A stretch of DNA of 64,000 nucleotides from CAYTLW01 sp964438735 (GTDB taxonomy: Bacteria; Myxococcota_A; UBA9042), in assembly GCA_964438735.1 (NCBI GenBank), contig CAYTLW010000004.1, forward strand, positions 62,001-126,000, read 5' to 3'. Below the pieces are notes generated by a model. It was given only the letters and a program-made list of their open reading frames with translations. It ran no database searches and was not told where the DNA came from. Below, piece after piece: positions 27,878 to 36,071 of this stretch. The translations under genes and the position numbers were made by a program. How positions within the stretch are numbered: the first letter of the stretch is position 1; every line of letters starts with the position of its first letter.

Positions 27878-29071
27878 TCAGGTCAGCAGCTGCAATCGTC
27901 CGCGCAGGAAGTCCCTGGCGACCACGCCGACGTGAACTTCGTCGGGGCCATCGGCGATGCGGGCGGCGCGGGCGTGTCGGTACCAGCCGGCGAATGGCAT
28001 GTCCTCGCTGTAGCCGAGTGCGCCGTGCATCTGGATGGCGTCGTCGAGCACGTCGCAGAGCATGCGGGCGCAGTGCAACTTGGCCATGGACGAATAGCCG
28101 CGGGCCGCGGCGGGACCGTCTCGCTCGAGCACTCTGGCGCAATGCCAGGTCAACAGGTCGCCGGCGTGGATGGCGGTGGCGCCATTGGCGATGAACTGTT
28201 GGACCAGCTGGTGTCTGGCCAGTGGCCGGCCGAAGCTCTGCCGTTCATTGACGTAGGCGCGGCAGAGGTCCAGCGCCCGATCTGCCAGACCGAGCCAGCG
28301 CATGCAGTGGGTCAGGCGCGCCGGGATGAGCCTCGCCTGGGCCAGCTCGAAACCCTGGCCGACCTCGCCGAGCAGGTTGTCGGTGCCCACCTGCACGTCG
28401 TTGAACTGCAGCTCCGCCTCTCGATGCACGAGCAGCGGCTCTGCCATGACGCCCACGGTGCGCACATGCTCGATGCCTGGAGATTGCCGGTCGACCGCGA
28501 AGAGGGTGGCACCTCGCCGCCGATCGTCCGAGGTGCGGGCCATGACGATCAGCATGGACGCCCGGCCGCCACCGGTGGCGAACCATTTGCGGCCGTTGAT
28601 GCGCCAGCCCTCGCCGTCGGCGGTGGCCGTGGTCTGCAGGTTGTGGGGGTCTGCACCGGCACCTGGGGCGGGTTCGGTCATGCAGAATGCGCTGGTGATC
28701 TCGCCATCGCACATGGGCTTGAGCCAGCGCTGCCGCACCGCGGGTCCGGCCACGCGCAGGAGCAGGTCCATGTTGCCCTGGTCGGGCGCGTCACAGTTGA
28801 AGACCCGTGGGCCCACGAGCGAACGGCCCATCTCGCGAAACAGGGCGCACATGCCGATCACGCCCAGGTCCAGTCCGCCGTAGTCGGCCGGCAGGTGAGG
28901 TGCCCACAGACCTGCCGCCCGGGCGCCGACCTGCAGCTGACGCAGGGTGGTGTCCTCGCCGCGCCGATCCTCGGCGATGATGCGCGCCTCGTTGGTCAGC
29001 ACGTGGCCGTCCATGAACTCGCGCACCTGGCGCCGCGTCCGCTGCAATGACTCCGACAGATTCCAGGGCAT
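27878..29071 (-). CDS. Acyl-CoA dehydrogenase of the ACAD10/11 (LvaC) type
   Basis: A 397-residue flavoprotein. It shows AFCMTEPAPGAGADPHNLQT for FAD and substrate binding, RINGRKWFATGGG, NDVQVGTDNLLGEVGQGFEL, RQSFGRPLARHQLVQQFIAN, and near the C-terminus RIADGPDEVH, where ordinary acyl-CoA dehydrogenases carry the catalytic Glu in a YEGT segment. The ADGPDEVH form is characteristic of the ACAD10/ACAD11 clade, which in 4-hydroxy-acid catabolism acts on 4-phosphorylated acyl-CoAs made by a partner kinase. Here the partner kinase is encoded two genes upstream. It starts 1 bp after the DUF6285 gene. The gene symbol is left blank because orthology was inferred, not computed. Confidence 0.85.
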   Translation of the reverse strand: MPWNLSESLQRTRRQVREFMDGHVLTNEARIIAEDRRGEDTTLRQLQVGARAAGLWAPHLPADYGGLDLGVIGMCALFREMGRSLVGPRVFNCDAPDQGNMDLLLRVAGPAVRQRWLKPMCDGEITSAFCMTEPAPGAGADPHNLQTTATADGEGWRINGRKWFATGGGRASMLIVMARTSDDRRRGATLFAVDRQSPGIEHVRTVGVMAEPLLVHREAELQFNDVQVGTDNLLGEVGQGFELAQARLIPARLTHCMRWLGLADRALDLCRAYVNERQSFGRPLARHQLVQQFIANGATAIHAGDLLTWHCARVLERDGPAAARGYSSMAKLHCARMLCDVLDDAIQMHGALGYSEDMPFAGWYRHARAARIADGPDEVHVGVVARDFLRGRLQLLT

Positions 29072-29072
29072 G

Positions 29073-29375
29073 TCAGGGACTCCTTTGTCCGCCTTCGATG
29101 TGCTCGCTCAAGTCGAATCGGGGATTGGCCACGGCCAGTTGTTGGCGCAACCAGCGGGCGATGGCCTCGGGATCCTTGTCGTCCACCGCGGTGGATTCCA
29201 GCCCCAATCCTGCGCCGACCTGCTGCAGCACACTGGCCGCAACAAGCAGTCGAAAGCGCAGCCCGGCGTCCTGCACCGCGGGCCTGACATCGGCCATCAG
29301 GAAGCGCGCCACCCCCGCCAGCAGGGTGGGGTCGTCGGGGAATGGCGCAATCGCTTCGGTCGGCTCTGCACTCAT
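29073..29375 (-). CDS. DUF6285-like small protein (LvaB-like)
   Basis: A 100-residue, largely helical acidic protein: LLAGVARFLMADVRPAVQDA, RFRLLVAASVLQQVGAGLGL, EAIARWLRQQLAV. Small proteins of this type sit between a phosphotransferase and an acyl-CoA dehydrogenase gene in many bacteria. In Pseudomonas putida the equivalent LvaB is needed, together with the kinase LvaA, to phosphorylate 4-hydroxyvaleryl-CoA. Its ATG (29375) overlaps the phosphotransferase stop (ATGA) and its stop lies 1 bp from the dehydrogenase start. This coupling supports a three-protein module. The family assignment is from memory of the pattern. Confidence 0.75.
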   Translation of the reverse strand: MSAEPTEAIAPFPDDPTLLAGVARFLMADVRPAVQDAGLRFRLLVAASVLQQVGAGLGLESTAVDDKDPEAIARWLRQQLAVANPRFDLSEHIEGGQRSP

Positions 29376-30421
29376 GGCTTCCTCCAGGCGGGTACACCGG
29401 TGCGAATCAGCCGCATGGCCTCCCACTCCATCTCCACCACGCGTCGTCCGATGGCCAGGTATTCCAGATCGAGCGCCTTGCCCGACAGGTAGCGCATGGA
29501 CTGCTGCACGGCACCTACGGCCCAGCGCGCGTTGCCCATCACCTCCCACCAATGCAGCCGGCGCTCGTCGACACGCACGCCAGCGGCCGCTTCGTAGGCC
29601 GCCAGGAAGGTGGCGCGGTCGCCGAATCCGCCGACCGGCTGGTCCAGCACGCCAAATCGCCAGTCGCGCACACAGATCCAGGACAGGTCCTCGGCGCGGC
29701 TGCCCCAATGGGCGAATTCCCAGTCCAGGATGCCGTGCAACCCGCTTTCGCCGACCATGAAGTTGCCCGTGCGGAAGTCGCCGTGCAGCAGCACATGCTC
29801 TTCCGCGGCCGGCGCATTATCCGCCAGCCACCGGTTGAGCCAGCGCAGGGCGGGGCGTCGGCTCGGCAACTGGCCCAGGTTCGCGTCCAGGTCGTTCAGC
29901 GCGGCCGCTGCCGGATCGGTGCCAGGCGCCTCGCCGGCGAACAGCTGGGGCCCATCGTGAGGGCCGATGCTGTGGATCCGGGCCAGTTCTTCGGCCAGCA
30001 CCGGGCCGAGCGTCTGCCGTGCCTCTGCCAGCTTCGGGTCGCCGACCACCTTGCGGCCGATGGCGACCCCGTCCACCCAGGGCATGAAGTAGGCCGAGGC
30101 GCCGGGACGGACGAGGTCCTCGGCGAGATGCTGCGCCGCCGGGGTGCGCACGCCGGCCGCCACCGCGGCGTTGATGACCGGCGCCTCCTGGCGTCTGGCG
30201 ATGCTGCCCATCAGGGCGCTGCTGGCGTCCGAGCGCAGCACGAAACGCCGGCTGGTGGCGTCTTCGTAGACCACATCGACGGCGAAGTTCTCCTGGCATG
30301 CACCGCCAGCGAGCGGGCGCAATTCCACAGTGCTGACCGCGTCTTCCGACACCGCACGCAGGTGCTCGAGCACGCGCTGTTGCACTTGTCCGAGGTTGTC
30401 TGCGAGTTTGGCTGCCGTCAT
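29372..30421 (-). CDS. APH-type phosphotransferase (4-hydroxyacyl-CoA kinase-like, LvaA type)
   Basis: A 349-residue aminoglycoside-phosphotransferase-fold protein. It shows RPLAGGACQENFAVDV (a nucleotide-loop-like start), RRFVLRSDAS with the ATP-binding strand, YFMPWVDGVAIGRKV, the Brenner-type catalytic motif LLHGDFRTGNFMV and the metal-binding HGILDWEFAHWG. This subgroup (fused as the kinase domain of ACAD10/11 in animals, separate in bacteria) phosphorylates the 4-hydroxyl of acyl-CoAs; antibiotic resistance is unlikely. It heads an operon with DUF6285 and acyl-CoA dehydrogenase genes. ATG 30421 lies only 18 bp from the divergent crotonase start. Confidence 0.82.
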   Translation of the reverse strand: MTAAKLADNLGQVQQRVLEHLRAVSEDAVSTVELRPLAGGACQENFAVDVVYEDATSRRFVLRSDASSALMGSIARRQEAPVINAAVAAGVRTPAAQHLAEDLVRPGASAYFMPWVDGVAIGRKVVGDPKLAEARQTLGPVLAEELARIHSIGPHDGPQLFAGEAPGTDPAAAALNDLDANLGQLPSRRPALRWLNRWLADNAPAAEEHVLLHGDFRTGNFMVGESGLHGILDWEFAHWGSRAEDLSWICVRDWRFGVLDQPVGGFGDRATFLAAYEAAAGVRVDERRLHWWEVMGNARWAVGAVQQSMRYLSGKALDLEYLAIGRRVVEMEWEAMRLIRTGVPAWRKP

Positions 30422-30439
30422 CGACCCAGGAGAGTGAAC
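30422..30439. promoter_or_regulatory. 18-bp gap between two divergent start codons
   Basis: The gap is too small for two promoters, so transcription of each gene must begin inside the other's coding region. It does hold AGGAG for the crotonase (7 nt before ATG 30440). The opposite strand offers only a weak GGG site for the phosphotransferase. Confidence 0.6.
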
Positions 30440-31183
30440 ATGAGCGTTCGTGTCAACCATGAAGGACCCGTGACCGTGGTCACGATCGACCGACCCGACC
30501 GCCGCAACGCCGTCGATCGGGCCACCGCCGAGGGACTGGCGGACGCTTTCCGGGCGTTCGAGGCTGACGACAATGCGGCGGTCGCCATCCTGACCGGTGC
30601 CGGGCAGACGTTCTGCGCCGGGGCCGACCTGAAGGCCATAGCAGCCGGGGCGCCCAATCGTGTGGCGCCAGACGGCGACGGCCCCATGGGGCCCACGCGC
30701 ATGGAGTTGAGCAAGCCGGTCATCGCCGCGGTCGAAGGACACGCCGTGGCCGGTGGGTTGGAGTTGGCCTGCTGGTGCGACCTGAGGGTGGTGGCGAGCG
30801 ATGCCGTGTTCGGCGTCTTCTGCCGCCGATGGGGCGTGCCGCTCATCGATGGCGGCACGGTCCGGCTGCCCCGACTGGTCGGCATGAGTCAGGCGCTGGA
30901 CATGATCCTGACCGGGAGGGCCGTCGGCGCCGAAGAGGCCCTGCAGATGGGCCTGGCCAACCGCGTGGTGGCGACTGGACAAGCCCTGGCGGAGGCGGTG
31001 AAGCTGGCCGGCGAGGTGGCCGCCTTTCCGCAGATGGCCATGCGTGGCGACCGCGCCAGTGCGCGTCAGCAATGGTCGCTCAGCGAGCGCGACGCCCTGG
31101 CCAACGAGCTGGTGCACGGCGAGGCAGCCATGCGTCACGAGGCGGTGGCAGGCGCCCGACGATTTCGCGGAGATGCCACATGA
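30440..31183 (+). CDS. Crotonase (enoyl-CoA hydratase/isomerase) family protein
   Basis: A 247-residue protein with the crotonase core: TIDRPDRRNAVD, the CoA and oxyanion segment FCAGADLKAIA, AVEGHAVAGGLELACWCDLR, and FGVFCRRWGVPLIDGGTVRL. The first hydratase glutamate (in GLELAC, rat Glu144) is present. The position of the second (rat Glu164, normally in FGQPE) is Cys in FGVFC, so ordinary enoyl-CoA hydratase activity is doubtful. This FC-RRWG subgroup is common but poorly characterised. Its stop overlaps the trkA start (ATGA). Its position facing the lva-like operon suggests acyl-CoA catabolism. Confidence 0.82.
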   Translation: MSVRVNHEGPVTVVTIDRPDRRNAVDRATAEGLADAFRAFEADDNAAVAILTGAGQTFCAGADLKAIAAGAPNRVAPDGDGPMGPTRMELSKPVIAAVEGHAVAGGLELACWCDLRVVASDAVFGVFCRRWGVPLIDGGTVRLPRLVGMSQALDMILTGRAVGAEEALQMGLANRVVATGQALAEAVKLAGEVAAFPQMAMRGDRASARQQWSLSERDALANELVHGEAAMRHEAVAGARRFRGDAT

Positions 31184-32565
31184 TCCGCAGCGAACGCATC
31201 CTCATTCTCGGCCTCGGCGGCATTGGTTACTACCTCGCCAAACGTCTGGCGCACGACGGCCATGCCATCACAGCCATCGAGTCCGACGCCGAGACCGTGC
31301 TGCGGGCCGATGCCGACATCGACGCCCGCACGGTGCACGGCAACGCGCTGACCTTTTCGTGTTGGAAGGGAGTCGCCGGTGAGTCTTTCGACTACCTGAT
31401 CGCCGTCACCGACAGCGACGCCGTCAACATCACCGCGTCGCTGATCGCCCATCGCTGCGGCGTGCAGCAGAAGATCGCCCGCATCCGCTCCCTGGAGCTC
31501 TGGCGCCCCGACGCCCTGCTTCGCAAGGAAGACCTGCACATCGACCTGATGATCCGCCCGGCCGAACTCACCGCCCTGGAGATCGCCCGCCTGCTCGAGG
31601 TCCGCTCGGGCAACATGGTCATCGACATCGATGATGGCGAGATGCAGGTGCTGGAGATCCCGGTCACCGAGAGCTCTCCCCTGTGCCGCAAGACGCTCAT
31701 CGAGGCCGCGCAATTGCACGACGCCTTCCGCTTCCGCATCGTGGCCATCGCCCGTGGCATCCAGACCATCATCCCCGGCGGACACGACGTCATCCTGCCC
31801 AACGACCACATCTTCGTCCTGGCGCACCAGGCCAAGCTGCCCGATCTCATGGCCCTGGCAGGGCTGTCCGACCAGCGACGCCATCGGGTGATGATCATCG
31901 GCGGTGGATTGATCGGTCAGCGTACGGCGCAGCTGCTCGAGCAGACGCACCCGGTCACCCTGATCGAGCGCGACGAGAAGCGGGCCGAAGAGCTGTCCTG
32001 CCTGCTCGACAAGACCCAATGCCTGCATGGGGACGGCGCCGACGCCGAGACGCTGATTCAGGCCGGGCTGTTGGAAGCCGACACCATCATCACCGCCACC
32101 AGCGACAACGAGACCAACATCATGACCGGTGTGCTGGCCAAGCATCTGCTGCGCACCCACGGCGATGGCGGCGATGGCGACGGCAAGACCATCGTGCTGG
32201 TCAAACGAGAGGAGTACGTGGCCCTGGCCTCGTCCATGGGCGCCGACATCGTGCTCAACAGCAAGGTCCTGGCCGGCAACGAGATCCTCAAACACATCCG
32301 CCGCGGTCAGCTGCTGGCGGTGGCCCACCTGCACGGCTGTGACGCCGAGGTCCTGGAGCTGGTGGCGGAGCCAGACGCGCCCATCACGCGCCGGCCGTTG
32401 CAGGATGTTTCAGGGCTGAAGGGTCGAATCCTGATCGGCGGCGTGTATCGAGAAGGCGTCTGGCGGATTGCGGTCGGATCGACGCGTATTGCGGCTGGCG
32501 AAAAGGTGATCGCGATCTGTTCATGTCACGATCAGCCACACTTGCAGCGGCTGTTCCTGAGCTGA
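31180..32565 (+). CDS. trkA: Trk-type potassium uptake regulatory protein TrkA
   Basis: A 461-residue cytoplasmic protein, full length for TrkA (about 458), with two RCK halves. Each has an NAD-binding Rossmann start (RILILGLGGIGYYLAKRLAH and HRVMIIGGGLIGQRTAQLLE) followed by a TrkA-C-like beta region (IDDGEMQVLEIPVTESSPLC; CDAEVLELVAEPDAPITRRP). TrkA gates the membrane K+ channels TrkH/TrkG by nucleotide binding. No trkH is in the window; the next gene is convergent. Translational coupling to the crotonase gene by an ATGA overlap is unusual and may be just gene packing. Confidence 0.9.
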   Translation: MIRSERILILGLGGIGYYLAKRLAHDGHAITAIESDAETVLRADADIDARTVHGNALTFSCWKGVAGESFDYLIAVTDSDAVNITASLIAHRCGVQQKIARIRSLELWRPDALLRKEDLHIDLMIRPAELTALEIARLLEVRSGNMVIDIDDGEMQVLEIPVTESSPLCRKTLIEAAQLHDAFRFRIVAIARGIQTIIPGGHDVILPNDHIFVLAHQAKLPDLMALAGLSDQRRHRVMIIGGGLIGQRTAQLLEQTHPVTLIERDEKRAEELSCLLDKTQCLHGDGADAETLIQAGLLEADTIITATSDNETNIMTGVLAKHLLRTHGDGGDGDGKTIVLVKREEYVALASSMGADIVLNSKVLAGNEILKHIRRGQLLAVAHLHGCDAEVLELVAEPDAPITRRPLQDVSGLKGRILIGGVYREGVWRIAVGSTRIAAGEKVIAICSCHDQPHLQRLFLS

Positions 32566-32587
32566 TTTCGGACGTGGTTTGTGCCCG

Positions 32588-34636
32588 TCAGCGAACGACC
32601 GCGCTTTGACAGAGCGCGCTGACCAGCGGCTCCAGGTCGTCGGTCCCGCTCGAAATCGCCGTCTCCAAGGCTCGGGCGTGGTCCCCGCAGGTGGTCAGCC
32701 CGTACATGCCAGCGCTGCCGGCGAGCTTGTGGGCAATAGCCGCGACACCCTGGCGATCCCCGGCCTGCCAGGACGATTGCAATTCAGCGATGCGATCGGG
32801 CAGGCGTTCCTCGAACTGCTGCTTCTGCACTGCCAAGGCCCGGGCGAGAATCTCCTCGGCGGCCGGGCGGGCCTGTTCGTGCTCGTTGCACTCGTCCGCT
32901 TCGACCTGGCGGCTCGCCGCCTCCGGCAGCAGGTCGGCCATGGCCGATAGCAGCACGGCGAAGTCCACGGGTTTGGTCACATAGCCGTCGCAACCGGCGG
33001 CCAGGCATCGTTCGCGGTCGCCGGCCATGGCGTGCGCCGTCAGCGCGATGACCGGACCGCCATGACCATCTGCGCGCAGCCTGCTGGTGGCGGCATAGCC
33101 GTCGAGCACGGGCATCTGCATGTCCATCAAGATCATGTCGAAGGCCTGGCCACCAGCGGCTGCCTCGCGGACGGCGTGCAGCGCCGCGCCGCCATTGTCC
33201 ACCAACTCCACAGAGGCACCCGCGCGCTCGAGGTGGAGCGCGATCAGTCGGCCGCTGTCAGCGAAGTCCTCGGCCAGCAGCACGGACACATCGGTCAGGT
33301 CCAACTGGTGCACTGCCTGCGGCTTGCTCGCCTGTCGCAGCCCCCCACGTGCAGGATCGCGCAGCCCGGCCGCCTCGTCGGCCGAGACCGGCAGGATCAG
33401 CCGGAAGCAGCTGCCCACATCCACCGTACTCTCCGCTTCCAGGCGGCCGCCCATCAACTCGGCCAGCTGTCGCGAGATGGTCAGGCCCAGTCCCGTGCCA
33501 CCGTATACGCGGGCCGTGCTGGCGTCGGCCTGCACGAAGGGCTGAAAGAGAGACTCCAAGCGGGCCTTGTCGACGCCGATCCCGCTGTCGATGACCTCGA
33601 GCCGAAGTTCTCGATTTCCTTCGGCCAGGGCGACCCGAATTCGGACCCTGCCCTTGCGTGTGAACTTCACGGCGTTGCCCATCAAGTTGAGCAGCACCTG
33701 CTTGAGCCGCAGGGGATCGCTGTGCAGTCGTTCGGGCACCCGCGTGGCGTACTCGATGCCGAACTCCAGCCCCCGTACGTTCGACTGGACCCTCATCAGC
33801 GAGGCCACATCCTCGACCACCGCCTGGACGTCGACGGGTACCGACTCCACGAGCAGCTCGCCTGCCTCGATCTTGGCCAGGTCGAGCACCTGGTTGACCA
33901 GATCGACCAGGTGAGCGCTGTTGCGCTGGATCACCTGCGTGGCTTGTTCACGTTCATCGGCGCTGACTCGCGGGTCGGATAACAGGTCACCGTAGCCGGT
34001 GATGGCTGCCAGCGGCGTGCGCAATTCGTGGCTCATGTGGGCGAGGAAGGAGGACTTGGCCGAAGACGCTGCCTGGGCAGCCGCCGTGGCGCGACGAAGG
34101 TTCTCCGTAGCCACAGCGAGCCGCTTGCCCCGCTGACGCATGGCCTCTGCTACTGGCGCAGTCACCATGGCGACGGCCAGCATGGCCAGTCCGGGTACCA
34201 GCCACGCCATCGTCGGCCCGGCCATGTGCTGCCAGGCGCCCAGTACCAGGACGATGAGCGCGACCTCTGCCGCCAACGCCGCGCCAAAGCTCAACAGGTA
34301 GGGGACCGCGACGATGGCCGGCAGCGCCACCACCCACGCTTCCGTCGTCGGCCCGCCGAGCCACGCCAGCGGCGGCAGCAGCAGCAGCGACAGGCCGGCT
34401 CGCGCGCCGTCGAGCGCCCTACCTGGCTCCTCACCCCGTTCGATGCGCCGCTTGATGATGACATTCAGCGCGATATTGCCGGCCACAAAGAGCACGGACA
34501 CGATGGCTGCGAGCCAGGGGTGTGCGGACCCGGCCACCACGTAGGCGCACGTCAGGACCACGGGCAAGGGCATCGCCTTGTCCAGGAACTGGCTGCCAGC
34601 GGTTTCGAATGACTGCTGGCTGTGCGTGTTGTTCAC
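32588..34636 (-). CDS. Hybrid sensor histidine kinase with receiver and Hpt domains (BarA-like)
   Basis: A 682-residue membrane protein. The N-terminal ~165 residues contain about five hydrophobic helices and no recognisable ligand domain. HisKA carries His203 in FLAHMSHELRTPLAAITGYG. HATPase_c follows: LLNLMGNAVKFTRKG (N box), DSGIGVDKARLESLF and GGTGLGLTISRQL. A receiver domain (VSVLLAEDFADSGRLIALHL) has the phospho-Asp in MILMDMQMPVLDGYA and the switch Lys in GYVTKP. A C-terminal Hpt domain has AHKLAGSAGMYGL. The layout supports a three-step phosphorelay to an output regulator encoded elsewhere. The GTG start at 34636 follows GGAG at 6 nt. The 297-bp divergent region to its right shows no gene or clear promoter. 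Confidence 0.9.
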   Translation of the reverse strand: MNNTHSQQSFETAGSQFLDKAMPLPVVLTCAYVVAGSAHPWLAAIVSVLFVAGNIALNVIIKRRIERGEEPGRALDGARAGLSLLLLPPLAWLGGPTTEAWVVALPAIVAVPYLLSFGAALAAEVALIVLVLGAWQHMAGPTMAWLVPGLAMLAVAMVTAPVAEAMRQRGKRLAVATENLRRATAAAQAASSAKSSFLAHMSHELRTPLAAITGYGDLLSDPRVSADEREQATQVIQRNSAHLVDLVNQVLDLAKIEAGELLVESVPVDVQAVVEDVASLMRVQSNVRGLEFGIEYATRVPERLHSDPLRLKQVLLNLMGNAVKFTRKGRVRIRVALAEGNRELRLEVIDSGIGVDKARLESLFQPFVQADASTARVYGGTGLGLTISRQLAELMGGRLEAESTVDVGSCFRLILPVSADEAAGLRDPARGGLRQASKPQAVHQLDLTDVSVLLAEDFADSGRLIALHLERAGASVELVDNGGAALHAVREAAAGGQAFDMILMDMQMPVLDGYAATSRLRADGHGGPVIALTAHAMAGDRERCLAAGCDGYVTKPVDFAVLLSAMADLLPEAASRQVEADECNEHEQARPAAEEILARALAVQKQQFEERLPDRIAELQSSWQAGDRQGVAAIAHKLAGSAGMYGLTTCGDHARALETAISSGTDDLEPLVSALCQSAVVR

Positions 34637-34933
34637 CAGGAGCTCCGCAGCAGCCGTGGGCGGGTGTGCGCTGTGCCACTTCTATGCCAGAAGGCTGCCC
34701 GTTTCGTCTACGGAACGGCCCCCGACGACGACCGTGCCAGACCTGGCCAAGCGGGCGCTGCAAGCGCACAGCCGGCACAAGCGATGACCGCAATTGCAGT
34801 CAGCTCGAGTCCGCCCCCGCTGGCCATGCTGACGTCAGCGCTCCTGGCCGCCCGACCTCGCCTTCACCGCGACCCGACAGCGGTGGTAGGCTCTCCCTTG
34901 TGGAGCACGACCGCTCCCTGTTGGAGAGTGCAT

Positions 34934-35512
34934 ATGCCCCCCCCACCCGCCCTCGCGTTGATCCTGGTCGCCGCCGCGCTGGCCATCGCAGGCGCTCGCA
35001 TGGCCTGGCTTCTGGGCAACATGAACGTGAACGTGCCGGCGTTCACCGCCGTGGTCCTCAAGCTGTTGATGTCCGGCAACCAGGACCGGGCGCGCAAGAT
35101 CTGCAACGCCACTCCCAGGGTGCCCCTGGCCATCGGTGTTCGCTTGATGTTGGAGAGCGTCGACGGCGTGGACGATGACGCCGAGCTCAGACGCCGCCTC
35201 GGACCGGTGTGGCTCAAGCAGGTGCTCGGCCTGCGACCAACATTGCGGCGATTCGACCAGGCGACCCGGCTGGTGCTCGGCCTGGCCGGCGCCGGCGTCG
35301 TGTTATCGCTGTTTGGCGGCGGCGGTCTGCACCCGATGATCCTGGGGCCCGTAGTGGCCACCGCGGTCGTCGCCGCGGCGACCGAGTTCAAGCTGCGCCA
35401 GGTAGAGGCCGCGACCTTGGAGAGCTGGGAGCGGGTGCTGGACTTCCTGGCCCGCGGGCTGCGCGACGAGGTCATCGCCGAGTATGAGCGCAAGGGCCTC
35501 GATGTGAATTGA
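34934..35512 (+). CDS. Membrane protein with ExbB/TolQ-like N-terminal region
   Basis: A 192-residue protein with an N-terminal hydrophobic helix (LALILVAAALAIAGARMAWL), then VLKLLMSGNQDRARKICNAT, which resembles the cytoplasmic segment after the first helix of ExbB/TolQ/MotA proteins. Further on are two hydrophobic segments (VLGLAGAGVVLSLFGGGG; PVVATAVVAAATEF) and a charged C-terminus. The overall match to a proton-channel subunit is partial: the region expected for TM2-TM3 is short and no partner ExbD is nearby, so no transport function is claimed. ATG 34934 has GGAGAG 6 nt upstream. It probably forms an operon with the two PH-domain genes. Confidence 0.6.
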   Translation: MPPPPALALILVAAALAIAGARMAWLLGNMNVNVPAFTAVVLKLLMSGNQDRARKICNATPRVPLAIGVRLMLESVDGVDDDAELRRRLGPVWLKQVLGLRPTLRRFDQATRLVLGLAGAGVVLSLFGGGGLHPMILGPVVATAVVAAATEFKLRQVEAATLESWERVLDFLARGLRDEVIAEYERKGLDVN

Positions 35513-35558
35513 GGTTGGCGCCGCCGTTGCGGGTCCAATCGTCGAATCGGGAGCGGCC

Positions 35559-36071
35559 ATGAACGATGACGCCATCTTCGCCATCGAACGTCCCGATGAC
35601 AGCCTGCTCAAGCTCTACGTGATCCGTTCGCTGGTGCTGGGCCCCCTGTTCTGGGTGATGTTGCTGCCGCTGTACTTCCGCTTTCGCACGCTGCGTTATC
35701 GATTCGATGATGAAGGCGTGTCCATGAGCTGGGGCATCCTCTTCCGACGCGAGATCCACCTGACCTACGCGCGCATTCAGGACATTCACCTGGTCAGCGG
35801 CTTCGTGCAGCGCTGGCTGGGCCTGGCCGACGTGCTGGTGCAGACCGCGTCGGGCAACGCGGGCGCCGAGATGCGCATCGAAGGCATGCTGGAGTGCGGC
35901 GATGTGCGCGACTTCCTCTATCGGCGCATGCGCGGCGGCGACAAGATCGAAGCGCCGGCCAGCAAGGATACCGACGGCGCAGATGACGAGCTGGTCGACC
36001 TGCTGCACGCCATGCGCGATGACCTGGCCGCCGTACGCACGGCCATCGAGGGCGGGGGCGCAGATGTTTGA
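35559..36071 (+). CDS. Bacterial PH-domain (bPH2/YdbS-like) membrane protein
   Basis: A 170-residue protein. A hydrophobic segment (VIRSLVLGPLFWVMLLPLYF, about 22-41) is followed by the bPH2 domain: LRYRFDDEGVSMSWGILFRR, LTYARIQDIHLVSGFVQRWL, GLADVLVQTASGN. The Arg-Ile-Gln...QRxLGLADV pattern is diagnostic of YdbS/YdbT-type domains. Function in the family is unclear (membrane-linked, sometimes antimicrobial-peptide or envelope stress related). The last 8 bp overlap the next gene, which carries the same domain. Confidence 0.8.
   Translation: MNDDAIFAIERPDDSLLKLYVIRSLVLGPLFWVMLLPLYFRFRTLRYRFDDEGVSMSWGILFRREIHLTYARIQDIHLVSGFVQRWLGLADVLVQTASGNAGAEMRIEGMLECGDVRDFLYRRMRGGDKIEAPASKDTDGADDELVDLLHAMRDDLAAVRTAIEGGGADV

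Noticed and set aside
24769..28194. A 1141-codon open frame on the plus strand across the kinase gene
   Set aside because: It is the antisense of a gene with clear kinase motifs; high GC keeps the opposite frame open. Its protein shows no recognisable domain.
29372..30421. Antibiotic (aminoglycoside) phosphotransferase
   Set aside because: The APH fold is shared, but the operon with DUF6285 and an ACAD10/11-type dehydrogenase points to acyl-CoA metabolism.
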